DNA of 64,000 bases from Sporolactobacillus shoreicorticis (GTDB taxonomy: Bacteria > Bacillota > Bacilli > Bacillales > Sporolactobacillaceae): contig NZ_JAMXWM010000022.1 in NCBI RefSeq assembly GCF_024125445.1, positions 1 through 64,000 of the forward strand. The letters are read 5' to 3'. This document shows positions 52,950 through 62,449 of this stretch, piece after piece (positions within the stretch are counted from its first letter, which is position 1; every line of letters starts with the position of its first letter). The notes under the pieces were generated by a model, which made no database searches, was not told the origin of the DNA, and was given only the letters and a program-made list of their open reading frames with translations. The translations under genes were made by a program, and so were the position numbers.

Positions 52950-53594
52950 ATGAACGAATCAACACATAAAAAGAAATTAACCAGTCGAGATTTGCAAGCC
53001 ATTGAACGCAAAAAGCAGTTGCTCGACTCTGCGCGGAATTTATTTGCTGAAAAAGGCTTCCACAATACCTCGACAAAAGAAATTAATCGAGCAATTGGCA
53101 TGGCAGACGGACTCATGTACTATTATTTTCCAGAGGGAAAGCAGCAGATTCTCGATGCGGTCATTCAGGAAGCGACTGAAAGCAAAGCGGAATTTATCAG
53201 TCAGATCTTACAGAACGTGAATCCTGACGATTCGGTCCGTGACATGCTTGTTGGGATAGTACGTTCTATGTGGGCGCTGATAACTACCGACAGTAACCGA
53301 AAAGCACTATTAATCATGTTTCACGAGCAACCACTGTTGAAAAAAGAACAGACTTCATGGATCGTCGATACGTTTCATTCGGTCGTTGAGCAAATTGCCG
53401 ATCTGCTTGATGAACGGGTACAGCGCGGGGAGCTTCGGCCGCTCAACTGCCGACTGATGGCCCGCCAGCTGTCCGCCCTCTTTCAGAGTTACCTTTTTGA
53501 GCGTGTCTTCATTTTGGGCGAGCATGAATTAGACGAGGATTCCGAACGTTACTTTTTGATGAACGCCGATTTCTTGCTTGAATGCTGGAAATGA
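52950..53594 (+). CDS. TetR family regulator of the YhgE/Pip-like exporter
   Basis: A 214-residue TetR protein with HTH KKQLLDSARNLFAEKGFHNT then INRAIGMADGLMYYYFPEGK, and a long C-terminal ligand domain. The ATG at 52950 has GAGGTGA upstream. It shares an operator-like palindrome with the gene 78 bp downstream, which it probably represses together with itself. The ligand is unknown. Confidence 0.86.
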   Translation: MNESTHKKKLTSRDLQAIERKKQLLDSARNLFAEKGFHNTSTKEINRAIGMADGLMYYYFPEGKQQILDAVIQEATESKAEFISQILQNVNPDDSVRDMLVGIVRSMWALITTDSNRKALLIMFHEQPLLKKEQTSWIVDTFHSVVEQIADLLDERVQRGELRPLNCRLMARQLSALFQSYLFERVFILGEHELDEDSERYFLMNADFLLECWK

Positions 53595-53634
53595 AACAAA
53601 TTGAAGGAAATACCAGCTTTCAATTGTATTTTTA

Positions 53635-53650
53635 TTCACTGATTGGTCAA
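53635..53650. promoter_or_regulatory. Operator copy ahead of the YhgE/Pip-like gene
   Basis: TTCACTGATTGGTCAA is the inverted form of the palindrome at 52853-52868 (14 of 16 identical). It lies 22 nt before the exporter start. Confidence 0.65.
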
Positions 53651-53671
53651 TGAATTTATAGGGGGCTTCAT

Positions 53672-54817
53672 ATGTTACGTGTTTTTACTCGGAAATCATT
53701 TTGGCTGTATCTTGTCATCGTCGTTTTGGTTCTCTCGATCTTTTCTTTCGCTCAATTTGGTCCATCAAGCACATCAAAAATTAAAGGTTTAAAGGTTGCC
53801 CTTGTTAATGAAGATCAGGGACCAAATGGAAAAGTCATTAAGGAAAAGCTGCAAGACGCATTCGACAAATCAGATGCACCGATTAAGTGGGTTTCTCGCA
53901 GCAGTCTCCATTCGGCAAAAAAAGGAATGGAAAACAAAGACTATTATGCGGCAGTCATTATTCCTGAAAATTTTACGGAGCAGCTCACAACGCTCCAAAC
54001 CGTAAACCCGCAAGCAGCAGGGATTGAATTATGGGTAAACCAAGGCATGAACGCCCAAGCTGCAACAGCCGTTCAAACGATTTTCGCTAAAGTATCCACG
54101 AAATTAACGGCGACCATTAGCAATCAGACACTTCAAGTGGCAGATGCACATCATTTGAAACTAACTCCTGCACAGGCAAAGGTGCTGACACAGCCGATTG
54201 ACACAGAGATCCACTTGATAAATAAAGTCGGCACGCATAGCGCCGGCGGCAACGCTCCGGTACTGTTGACAATGCTCGTTTGGCTCGGCGGACTCATCAG
54301 CTCACTGCTTATGTGGCGCACCTTCAAAAAGATGGGCAATGACTCACTGTCACTGCGCCTCACCGTTGGGCAAACGCTCGCAGGTCTTGTCCTCTCCTTC
54401 ACTCAGGCGCTCACGCTGCTCACTGTGGTCAGCGGCATGATGAATCTTCATGTGCCGAATACTTGGAACCTGATTTGGGCGCTCACATTCAGTGCATTCG
54501 TTTATTATTTGATTCAAACAGCGGTTCTGGACTGGCTCGGGTTCAAGGGATGGCCAATTGTTATTCTGATTTGGTTCTTCGGATCACCGCTACTCCCTTA
54601 CCCTCCGGAAATGCTGAACCATTTCTTCCGCTACTGGATTCACAGCTGGGTGCCGGTACGTTTCGGCATGGAAACGATCAAAGATGTGCTCTACTTTGGT
54701 GCAAAAGCGGATTTATGGACGATGGCTTCAATCCTCGGTTATATCGGACTTGGCGCACTCATTTTTGTACTTGGTGCCGGATGGTGGCAAGGACGTAAGA
54801 ATCTCAAATCAATCTAA
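53672..54817 (+). CDS. ABC-2 type/YhgE-Pip-like membrane transporter (DUF3533)
   Basis: A 381-residue membrane protein. One N-terminal helix (about 11-28) is followed by a large extracytoplasmic region with LKVALVNEDQGPNGKVI, the YhgE/Pip motif, and KDYYAAVIIPENFTEQL. Five C-terminal helices start near MLVWLGGLISSLLMW. The family includes ABC-2-like exporters and phage-infection proteins; no ATPase is encoded nearby. GGGGGC precedes the ATG. It is the likely target of the upstream TetR. Confidence 0.82.
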   Translation: MLRVFTRKSFWLYLVIVVLVLSIFSFAQFGPSSTSKIKGLKVALVNEDQGPNGKVIKEKLQDAFDKSDAPIKWVSRSSLHSAKKGMENKDYYAAVIIPENFTEQLTTLQTVNPQAAGIELWVNQGMNAQAATAVQTIFAKVSTKLTATISNQTLQVADAHHLKLTPAQAKVLTQPIDTEIHLINKVGTHSAGGNAPVLLTMLVWLGGLISSLLMWRTFKKMGNDSLSLRLTVGQTLAGLVLSFTQALTLLTVVSGMMNLHVPNTWNLIWALTFSAFVYYLIQTAVLDWLGFKGWPIVILIWFFGSPLLPYPPEMLNHFFRYWIHSWVPVRFGMETIKDVLYFGAKADLWTMASILGYIGLGALIFVLGAGWWQGRKNLKSI

Positions 54818-54824
54818 AGTTAAT

Positions 54825-54868
54825 AAAAAAGATGAGCCTGTCTCTATTAGACAGGCTCATCTTTTTTT
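54825..54868. terminator. Bidirectional intrinsic terminator
   Basis: AGATGAGCCTGTCT and AGACAGGCTCATCT form a perfect 14-bp stem with a 5-nt loop, flanked by six A and seven T. It separates the convergent exporter and bceB-type genes. Confidence 0.92.
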
Positions 54869-54890
54869 GTGCTCTAAACTTGTCCTTCGT

Positions 54891-56879
54891 TTAAGCCTGC
54901 ATCGCTTGCTTCAACAAACGCAAATGGTGATGTCTGACGACAAAAAAGTAGATGGTTTGAAGTACCAGGAATGAACCGATGACGGCAATCACACTGCCGC
55001 TAATCGAAAAGTGAATCAGGTTATGAAGTGCGATAAACGCGACGCCACTGTGCAGTATCGCAATAATGAGCGGAAGAAAGAACAGAAATGCGAGCTGACT
55101 GGTGACAATTTTTTTGAGCTCAACCTGCTTTAAGCCAATTTTATTCAGCATTTTATACTGGCTGATGTCGCGCTTCTGATCACTGTAAAGGCGCAAATAG
55201 AGGAAGCCTGCGGCAAAGGTGTAAAAAACAATGCCGCACAGAACCGTCAAGAGCAGCAGCAACCCGTTTTCCTGTTTCGTTCGCTGCCAGTTCAGTGCCA
55301 GAGAATCGAAATTAAGATAATAGCCATTTTTTGTATATTTTTTACTGTGAGTAAATCGATAATAGTTGTTTTCAATTTTCCTCGATGCCTGAATGGTTTC
55401 TCTCCATTGAGATGTATGCAGAACGACATAATTCATTGAGTAAAATTTATCTTTTGACCGAATGTCCAGTTGATCCGTCACTTCATCGGGAACAATACTC
55501 ACGTATGCGTTCGGGTTGTTCGCGCTGACGCCTACTAACCCCGGAAATCGATTCAAGGCAGCGACACTTTTGACTTTCATCAAGCGGATTGATTTGTTCA
55601 CTCTCAGCTTGATCGTGTCCAGTCCCTCACTCGATTTCAAATGCTTTTCCGCAGCCGCTGTATACGGAAGCAGGACGCTTTCATTCTTCTTCAAATACAC
55701 CGGTTTTTTCCCCTGCAAAGCAAGCAATTGATTATAATCTGAATTGCTGATCAGCTCACCCGTACTGCCGGCAACATCAATAATCCTGCTATAGTAGATC
55801 CGCCCATAGGCCTTCTTATACCGGTCAATTCCTGAAGCCCGCAACTCCTGCTCCGCCCCATCAATGAGCGAAAGGGCAACTGCCCGATCACTTATGTACG
55901 TGAATGCGTAGGGACTGCTCACCTCAGTTGTCAGCTCCGAACTTCCGATTGCCGTACTTGTACCTACAGCAGTCATCGCTGTCGCAAAGATAATGGCAAT
56001 AATGAAAAGCGTACGGACATTATCGCTCATACGGAAAATCAGTTCGGATAAACTGAGCAGATTGGTTCGATGAAAATAGAGGTTTTCCTGTTTTTTTAAC
56101 ATATGGAGCAAGTAAACGAGCAGTTGACTGAAGAAGAAATAGGTTCCGTTGACAACAAGAATAACGCCTCCGAAAAGCGGAAGAAAAGAAAAGGATATTC
56201 TGTTTGATATGTTTAAAACGATACCGTATCCGGACGCAATCAGAAGGCCTGCAAATATAGCGAGCGCTGCATGCGCATGCGGTTCCTTTTTCGCCATGCT
56301 TTTCGAATCAATCAATGTACGAACATGACCCGTGCGCACGGTCAGTGTCGTGAGCAGACTAATCAGCACAAACATCACGCCGAAGACGAGAAATGTGATG
56401 GCAATCGGCCTCCACGGAAGATAAAAAGCGAGTGAATGATCGAGCGCCAGCAGATTTGAGCAAACAAGCAAGATCACTTTTGAAAAAGCAAAACCATAGA
56501 AGATACCGGCAATTATGGCCGCGAATCCGGTCAAGACATTTTCCGTAAAGATCAGACGAACCATTTGTTTTCTGGAAAGCCCTTGAATAAATAAAATACC
56601 AAACTCATACTTTCTCATCTTTAAAAAAGTACTGACTGCGTAAAAAACTGCAAACGCAGAGAAAATGACGATCACGACCTAGCTGATTTGAAAACCAATC
56701 GTTGCAAGCTCGCTCATGCTCCCATTCACTGAGTTGATTTGTCCGGATAAATCGGGATGAAAAATGAGCAACGCATAAATAAAAAACATCGACACGGCGA
56801 AAAAACTACTGAAAAAGTAAGGTCCATAGACCTTTGGATTACGTTTAACATTAAGCATCGCGAAACGGAAAAAGGTCAT
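54891..56879 (-). pseudogene. BceB-like ABC permease with in-frame TAG
   Basis: A 662-codon FtsX-domain permease: ten helices with one large extracytoplasmic sensor domain (about residues 290-520). The frame starts at 56879 (TFFRFAMLNVKRNPKVYGPY) and reads into helix 2, where a TAG at 56679-56681 follows FQIS. It resumes in the same frame as VVIVIFSAFAVFYAVSTFLK. Relatives have a glutamate there, so GAG to TAG is the likely change. The start overlaps bceA (ATGA). Unless the codon is suppressed, the resistance/sensing permease is lost while bceR, bceS and bceA remain intact. Confidence 0.87.
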
Positions 56880-57622
56880 CTTGGACCCCCTCCCAGCAGT
56901 TTCAGAGTATCCATAATCCGCTGGTAAAAATCCGTCCGGCTATCTCCTCGATAGATTTCATTATAGAGCGAACCGTCTTTGATAAACACCACCCGGCTGC
57001 AAAAACTTGCCGCTTGCGGATCATGAGTAACCAACAGGATCGTTGCCTCTTCCTCGCTGTTCAATTGTTCGAGCAGCTGCATGACCTCGGCGCTGTTTTT
57101 CGAATCCAGATTTCCCGTTGGTTCATCAGCCAAGAAAAGTTCCGGATTGTGAATGATTGCGCGCGCAATTGCCGTTCGCTGCGCCTCACCGCCTGAAATC
57201 TCGTACGTTCGTTTTTCAAGAATATGCTTGATTCCTAGTCTCTCGGCAATCCGTTCCAGTTTCATGTCCATTTCTGAAAGTGGCGCACCGTCCAGCGTCA
57301 ACGGCAGGAAAATATTTTCTTTAACAGTCAACGTGTCTAATAAGTTAAAGGACTGAAAGATGAACCCGAGCTTTTGACGCCGAAACGCGGCCAGCTGGTC
57401 AAAATTCAGTGCGTAAGGATCTTTCCCGTTTAAACGGATGCTTCCTGAAGTCGGTGGATCAATGGTCGCGATCATGTTCAGTAGTGATGTTTTTCCGCTT
57501 CCGGACGGACCCATGATTCCAAGAAATTCCCCTTTTTCGACTTCCATATCTAAGTTTGAAATTGCCCGGACATTGACTTTTCCATTATAGATTTTATTTA
57601 AACGATTTATTTTTAATAACAC
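56876..57622 (-). CDS. BceA-like ABC transporter ATP-binding protein
   Basis: A 248-residue ATPase with Walker A GPSGSGKT, signature SGGEAQR and Walker B LFLADEPTGNLD. It belongs to the group pairing with FtsX/BceB permeases that remove peptide antibiotics such as bacitracin from their lipid targets and report flux to the BceS kinase. It is preceded by a BceR-type binding site and overlaps the permease start by 4 nt. Confidence 0.9.
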   Translation of the reverse strand: MLLKINRLNKIYNGKVNVRAISNLDMEVEKGEFLGIMGPSGSGKTSLLNMIATIDPPTSGSIRLNGKDPYALNFDQLAAFRRQKLGFIFQSFNLLDTLTVKENIFLPLTLDGAPLSEMDMKLERIAERLGIKHILEKRTYEISGGEAQRTAIARAIIHNPELFLADEPTGNLDSKNSAEVMQLLEQLNSEEEATILLVTHDPQAASFCSRVVFIKDGSLYNEIYRGDSRTDFYQRIMDTLKLLGGGPR

Positions 57623-57699
57623 TATCGAATCACCTTCCCTGTTAGTGCAAGTTTAGCGTGATCACGGAATCTGTCCTATTGATGTAGATGACGGAAAGC

Positions 57700-57713
57700 T
57701 TACATTTTTGTAA
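57700..57713. promoter_or_regulatory. BceR-type response-regulator binding site
   Basis: TTACATTTTTGTAA is a 5-4-5 inverted repeat fitting the TNACA-N4-TGTAA consensus reported for Bce-like response regulators. It covers the last codons of the kinase gene, 78-91 bp upstream of the bceA-type start, the expected place for an inducible bceAB promoter. Confidence 0.65.
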
Positions 57714-58701
57714 GAGATGACTCATGAGGAATTTCAATACATACTGTTGTACCTGCGCCTACCGTGGAGGTAATTTTGATCGTATAGCCGAGATGCGTGC
57801 ATATTTCTTTGACCAAGTAGAGCCCCATACCCGTTGATTGTCCATAGTTACGCCCGTTCTCTCCGGTGAAAAAGGGATTGAAAACGCGCGGTAAATCCGA
57901 CGATTCAATGCCGATGCCCTGATCTGTAATCGTTAGGTATAGATTTTGCTGGCGGCTGATTGCTTTAATAGTGACTTTGCTTCCGGACGTTGGCGAGTAT
58001 TTAATGGCATTGGTGATTAGTTGGCCAATCGCGAACTGAAACCATTTTTTATCAGTCTTAATGATTGCCTCTTCAGCGATCTCCACTTGCGGATAGAGTT
58101 TGCTGCGGATGAAGAGCCGCCTACAGTCATTAACCGTATCGTGAATCAACGTCCGCAAAGCGACTGATTCCACAACAAAATCAGATTCAAAATGATCCAG
58201 ACGGAGTGTATAAAGCACCGTCTTCAGTCCGTCTTTGATCCGGTCGGTTTCTTCTCGAATGCTGCGAAACTCCGGATCATTTTTTTCTTGAACAATCAGA
58301 TCGATCACCGATACCGGTGTTTTCATTTGATGTACCCACTGATTGATGAAAATGCTGCGGTCATGGTTTTTCCCGGCAAGCTCCTGAATATGCTTCTGAT
58401 AGAATCGATATTGGCGGGCGAGATACTGTTCAGCATATCGGCTCAGTCCACTACCCTCGTTTTGGTAGAATTCGGAATCAGGCTCTCCGGACGGCGGCGT
58501 GCTTAATCTTACAAAAAAATGGCGATGCGTCACATAACGGAAAATGAGAAAAACAGTCAGGAGAAGTGTGGTCAGAAAAAGAACGTAGACGAATAATATC
58601 TTGTTGTGATAACCATCGAGCCAGTAGATTCCGGTTGATAAACAAACGATCATGAAAACGAAAAGTATGTACGACAGATGATCTTTCAGAAAAAGCTTCA
58701 T
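57700..58701 (-). CDS. BceS-like intramembrane-sensing histidine kinase
   Basis: A 333-residue kinase with two closely spaced helices (about 11-28 and 34-53) and almost no extracellular loop, the hallmark of BceS kinases that sense through the permease. The phosphoacceptor histidine is in INQWVHQMKTPVS, the N box is QLITNAIKYSPT, and the G boxes are DQGIGIE and STGMGLYLVKEI. Its start overlaps the response regulator stop by 4 nt. Confidence 0.9.
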   Translation of the reverse strand: MKLFLKDHLSYILFVFMIVCLSTGIYWLDGYHNKILFVYVLFLTTLLLTVFLIFRYVTHRHFFVRLSTPPSGEPDSEFYQNEGSGLSRYAEQYLARQYRFYQKHIQELAGKNHDRSIFINQWVHQMKTPVSVIDLIVQEKNDPEFRSIREETDRIKDGLKTVLYTLRLDHFESDFVVESVALRTLIHDTVNDCRRLFIRSKLYPQVEIAEEAIIKTDKKWFQFAIGQLITNAIKYSPTSGSKVTIKAISRQQNLYLTITDQGIGIESSDLPRVFNPFFTGENGRNYGQSTGMGLYLVKEICTHLGYTIKITSTVGAGTTVCIEIPHESSLTKM

Positions 58702-59396
58702 GAGCCTTCACCCTGATACATCCAGCGGTAACCGCTTCCTCTGATTGACCTGATCGCTCCTGCCGCGCCAATTAAATCAAGTTTTTTTCGCAGCCGGGCA
58801 ACAGTGACGCTGAGTGTATTGTCATCGACAAAGGTCGAATCATCCCAGATTTCTTCGAGAAGTACGTCACGTGTTGCTACAGCTGGTGCTGATCGCCAAA
58901 TCAGTTCCAGAAGCTTGGTCTCATTCTTCGTAAGTTCAGCCTTGTGATCTTCTTTACAGATCGTCAGACGAAGCGGGTAAAAAATCAGTCCGTTCGCACG
59001 GTATTCCGGCTCTCGGTCATTGCACGCGAAATCCCCGAAAGCACGTCGCAGCTGGGCCCGAACCTTGGCAATCACGACCTGATAGGAAAAAGGCTTTGTA
59101 ATGTAATCGTCACCGCCATTTTCCAGAGCCATGACTTGGTCAAACTCACCGTCCCGCGCTGATAAAAAGATGATTGGACAAAGCGAACGTTCGCGAATTT
59201 TTCGACACCAGTAATAACCATCGAATTTTGGCAGATTGATGTCCATCAGCACGAGATCTGGTTGCACTCGATCAAAGAAGTCACTAATTTGGTTAAAGTC
59301 ATCCGCAATCCATGCCTTCAGATCGTATTTCATCATATAGGTTTGTAGCAATGCAGCAATCTTCAAATCATCTTCAACAATTAATATTTTATTCAA
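58698..59396 (-). CDS. BceR-like OmpR-family response regulator
   Basis: A 232-residue regulator: receiver domain with the acidic pair in ILIVEDD, phosphoacceptor aspartate in LVLMDINLPKFDG and the switch KPF motif, and a C-terminal winged helix (LTKNETKLLELIW; VTVARLRKKLD; IRSIRGSGYRW). It starts at TTG (59396) with a GGGGGG tract upstream; the longer frame has no ribosome site and would carry an abnormal leader. First gene of the module, translationally coupled to the kinase. Confidence 0.9.
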   Translation of the reverse strand: MNKILIVEDDLKIAALLQTYMMKYDLKAWIADDFNQISDFFDRVQPDLVLMDINLPKFDGYYWCRKIRERSLCPIIFLSARDGEFDQVMALENGGDDYITKPFSYQVVIAKVRAQLRRAFGDFACNDREPEYRANGLIFYPLRLTICKEDHKAELTKNETKLLELIWRSAPAVATRDVLLEEIWDDSTFVDDNTLSVTVARLRKKLDLIGAAGAIRSIRGSGYRWMYQGEGS

Positions 59397-59608
59397 GCCG
59401 CGCCCCCCGTAAAGCCATTGTCTTTTGTCTCTTATTTTACAGGAAATGCCCCTTTGATGTTTCCCTATTTTCTTGTTTTTTGTGTGCTGGTCACTCATTC
59501 TCAACAAGCGAACGAATAAAAGAGAATCCCCTCTGTCTTTTTGCTATGATAGAAAAAAGAAAACGTGATAACATAGGTATTAATAACGAAAAATTCAGAT
59601 TAGGAAAG

Positions 59609-60193
59609 ATGATCATCGTGAGGGCGAGTGACTATTTGGAAAGAAAATTGCAAACTACATTAACCCATCATGTAGAAGAAATAATAAACCGTGAGGCACA
59701 GATTGTATCCTTTCCTATCGGACATACAGTTCTGTGGGAAGGCGATACTGCGTCATACCTGTACTATATCATCAAGGGCGCTGTGCGCGGTTATTACATT
59801 GACCGTAAAGGAAATGACATGACAAAATGCTTTTGCACGGAAAACGATTTCTTTTCAACAGAAGGTTTTAGAACATCTGCTCCGGCAACCTTTACAATCG
59901 AATGCTTAGAGAGCTGCAAATGCCTGCAATTGAACCACAAATCTCTTCAGTGCATTGTCAATTCTGATAAATCTATTAGTGATTCAATAAGGTGCTTATT
60001 TCAAGCTGAAGTAAGTAAACAAGAGGACAGAAATAAAAAGCTCATGTTGCTGAACGCAGAAGAACGCTACCTTGTTTTCTGCAATGATTATCCGCATCTG
60101 CACAAGAGAATTGCTTTGAAATATATCGCTTCCTACATTGGCGTACACGCCGCTTCATTGAGTCGTATAAGAAAAAAAGTCGATAAAAATTAA
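59609..60193 (+). CDS. Crp/Fnr family transcriptional regulator
   Basis: A 194-residue regulator: a cyclic-nucleotide-binding-like beta-barrel (GHTVLWEGDTASYLYYIIKG) and a C-terminal helix-turn-helix (KRIALKYIASYIGVHAASLS). The ligand-contact residues of true CAP are not obvious. The start is uncertain: AGGAAAG abuts the ATG at 59609 and is better spaced from an in-frame GTG at 59618; a longer frame begins at 59546. It is followed 64 bp later by an SDR gene on the same strand. The pair is more A+T-rich than its surroundings. Confidence 0.8.
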   Translation: MIIVRASDYLERKLQTTLTHHVEEIINREAQIVSFPIGHTVLWEGDTASYLYYIIKGAVRGYYIDRKGNDMTKCFCTENDFFSTEGFRTSAPATFTIECLESCKCLQLNHKSLQCIVNSDKSISDSIRCLFQAEVSKQEDRNKKLMLLNAEERYLVFCNDYPHLHKRIALKYIASYIGVHAASLSRIRKKVDKN

Positions 60194-60257
60194 CCCAGGT
60201 AAATTACAAAATCACTTCTTTCAGTCATACTTGCTTTAAACAGAGGAGTGATTTTTT

Positions 60258-61004
60258 ATGGGAAATGTTCTCATAACAGGGGGAACCAGTGGCATTGGCT
60301 ACGCGCTTGCACGAGTATTTGCAGCAAATAATTATAACATTATTATTGTTTCTTCAAATGACGCACGTTTAAAAAGGACACAAAAAAAGCTTCAAGAAGA
60401 ATTCCCTATTACAGTAACGATTTTTGAGCAGGATTTGTCCCAATTAAAAGCGGCCGAACGGCTTTATAATAAGGTGCAAGCTGCAAACATTGATGTTGAT
60501 ATATTCGTTAATAATGCCGGATATGGTTTAGTCGGCCCAACGGAGCAGATTGGTTTCGATGACGATGAGAAAATGATGATTTTGAATGTGTTAAGCCTTG
60601 TAGAATTATGCAAATTGTTTTTGCCAACTATGTATAAAAAGCAACGTGGAAGTATTTTGAATATAGCTTCAACAGGAGCATTTCAACCCGGACCGTTTAC
60701 ATCTACATATTTTGCAAGCAAGGCATTTGTTTTGAGCTACAGCAGAGCAGTACGCTTTGAAGCCCAAGAACACGGCGTACACGTCTGTACCTTATGTCCG
60801 GGCGCAACAAAGACCAATTTTTTTACTAGAGAAGGCACTCCTCTACCCAAAAGCTCAATGTCTGCTGAGCAAGTTGCTGAGTATGCCTATCGGCAACTAA
60901 TGAAAAATAAGTCGGTAGTTATTCCCGGTTTTATCAATCGTGCATTGCAAGTATTGCCAACTTATATAAAAATGGTTGGCATTGCAAAGATGAAAAAAGA
61001 TTAG
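60258..61004 (+). CDS. Short-chain dehydrogenase, DltE/YqjQ-like
   Basis: A 248-residue SDR with ITGGTSGIG at residues 6-14, VNNAGYGL near 84, and YFASK near 152. The C-terminal part (CPGATKTNFF; VVIPGFINRALQVLPTY) is typical of the DltE/YqjQ-like oxidoreductases of unknown substrate. GAGGAG precedes the ATG. It follows a Crp/Fnr-type regulator that may control it. The gap to 61222 holds nothing recognised. Confidence 0.85.
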   Translation: MGNVLITGGTSGIGYALARVFAANNYNIIIVSSNDARLKRTQKKLQEEFPITVTIFEQDLSQLKAAERLYNKVQAANIDVDIFVNNAGYGLVGPTEQIGFDDDEKMMILNVLSLVELCKLFLPTMYKKQRGSILNIASTGAFQPGPFTSTYFASKAFVLSYSRAVRFEAQEHGVHVCTLCPGATKTNFFTREGTPLPKSSMSAEQVAEYAYRQLMKNKSVVIPGFINRALQVLPTYIKMVGIAKMKKD

Positions 61005-61222
61005 TTCAGGGTGGCTGTATGCTAAATCAAAATACTTCTTTCAGCAGCAAAACTTTCAACAGTACAGAACACACAACCACTGAATTAACCGTTAATGGTT
61101 CACAACAACCAGCGAACTAAACTGAATCGAGTCGAATTGTGCATTGAGTCCTAATGTTCACGATCCCTGACAGACCTTAACCAGCTTGCTCCGCATATTT
61201 TCTCCGGCTTTCTTCGACCTAA

Positions 61223-62449
61223 TCACAATGGTCTTAGCTGCTCAAGCCGTGGCAGCCGGCGCAATTTCTTATTCCTCAGCCAAAGCACAGTCGTCATGAA
61301 CAACACAGCTCCTTGAAAAAGGAAAAGAGCGGCATTTCCCTCCCATGCGCTTATCATTCCGCCAAACAAGGCACCTAAAAGCATTGCGGCTGCAATCAGC
61401 GTATCAACGACCGCCGAAACTCTTCCGATCATAGTCGAAGGAGGTGTCATCTGAAAAAATGTGCTGAACATAATGTTTGTCGCCCCGAAAGGAATATTGG
61501 CGAGTACAAGAAAAAGGCAACAGAAGATCAGTGAATGGAGAGAGGTCCATGCGAAAAATCCCCACATGACAGCGGGGCATCCATACCCGTAGATCAGCGC
61601 TCTCCCCATGCTTACTTTTTTTTCCAGAAAAGATGACATAAGCGTACCGAGTAAGAAACCAAATGTATAGCAAGTCAGTAACGTTCCATACCATATGCTG
61701 CCGGTCCGCCTAATTGCTTCGAAAATGCAGGCAATACCGCCAGCACTGCGCTGAGAAAAAAAGTTAACGGCAAGCAGAGGAAGCAGCAGGCTGAGCATGA
61801 GCGGCTGAAAAACGAATCGAAACCCCGCCGCAAGATCGGTCCGGTATGAGGACGTTTTCGGTCGAATGTTCGTATTCGTCGTACGAATGCTCAGAAGTGA
61901 AAAAAAGACAGCCGCAAGGGAAAATGCGATTGAGTTTATGACATACAGGTGAACTGCGCCGGTAAACAAGATCAAAAGTCCGCCACATAAACTGAAAATA
62001 AGATCTGTTCCCTGATAGGAAAAGGTCATTGCAGCGTTTGCAACAACCAGCTGATCCTTTCCAACCAATCTGGGAATCAAAGCATTTTCAGCTGGATAGG
62101 GAAAAAGATCAAAAAATGCAATTAATGGCATGATCATGAGCACGCCAACCACCGTAAGCAGGTGAACCCAGTATAATAGAGGAACGAGCAGGAGCAAAAG
62201 CCCTTGAATGAGTGAGGAGATGACGAGTACCTTTTTCGGACTCGTCCGATCCACAATCGGACCAGCCAAAAAAGACAGACATTCCGGGAAGAGTGTTAAA
62301 AAGCCAGCTAGTCCCGAATAGAAAGCGGAGCCTCCCAAATCATAGGCAAGCCACATCGCGGCAATATAATAGAGACTATCTCCGCAATTGGCAATTAATC
62401 GGCCAAAAAAGAGAAAAGTAAAATTCTTATTTTTCATCAGGGTATTCAT
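61223..62449 (-). CDS. MFS exporter, MefA/MFS_3-like
   Basis: A 408-residue, 12-helix transporter. The first helix carries FTFLFFGRLIANCGDSLYYI, typical of the MFS_3/enterobactin-exporter and macrolide-efflux-like branch, with PIVDRTSPKKVL as motif A. The substrate is unknown. GGAGG precedes the ATG. It is monocistronic. The 387-bp gap upstream (to 62836) contains short AT-rich GTTAAT repeats near 62785-62815 but no gene I can support. Confidence 0.84.
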   Translation of the reverse strand: MNTLMKNKNFTFLFFGRLIANCGDSLYYIAAMWLAYDLGGSAFYSGLAGFLTLFPECLSFLAGPIVDRTSPKKVLVISSLIQGLLLLLVPLLYWVHLLTVVGVLMIMPLIAFFDLFPYPAENALIPRLVGKDQLVVANAAMTFSYQGTDLIFSLCGGLLILFTGAVHLYVINSIAFSLAAVFFSLLSIRTTNTNIRPKTSSYRTDLAAGFRFVFQPLMLSLLLPLLAVNFFSQRSAGGIACIFEAIRRTGSIWYGTLLTCYTFGFLLGTLMSSFLEKKVSMGRALIYGYGCPAVMWGFFAWTSLHSLIFCCLFLVLANIPFGATNIMFSTFFQMTPPSTMIGRVSAVVDTLIAAAMLLGALFGGMISAWEGNAALFLFQGAVLFMTTVLWLRNKKLRRLPRLEQLRPL

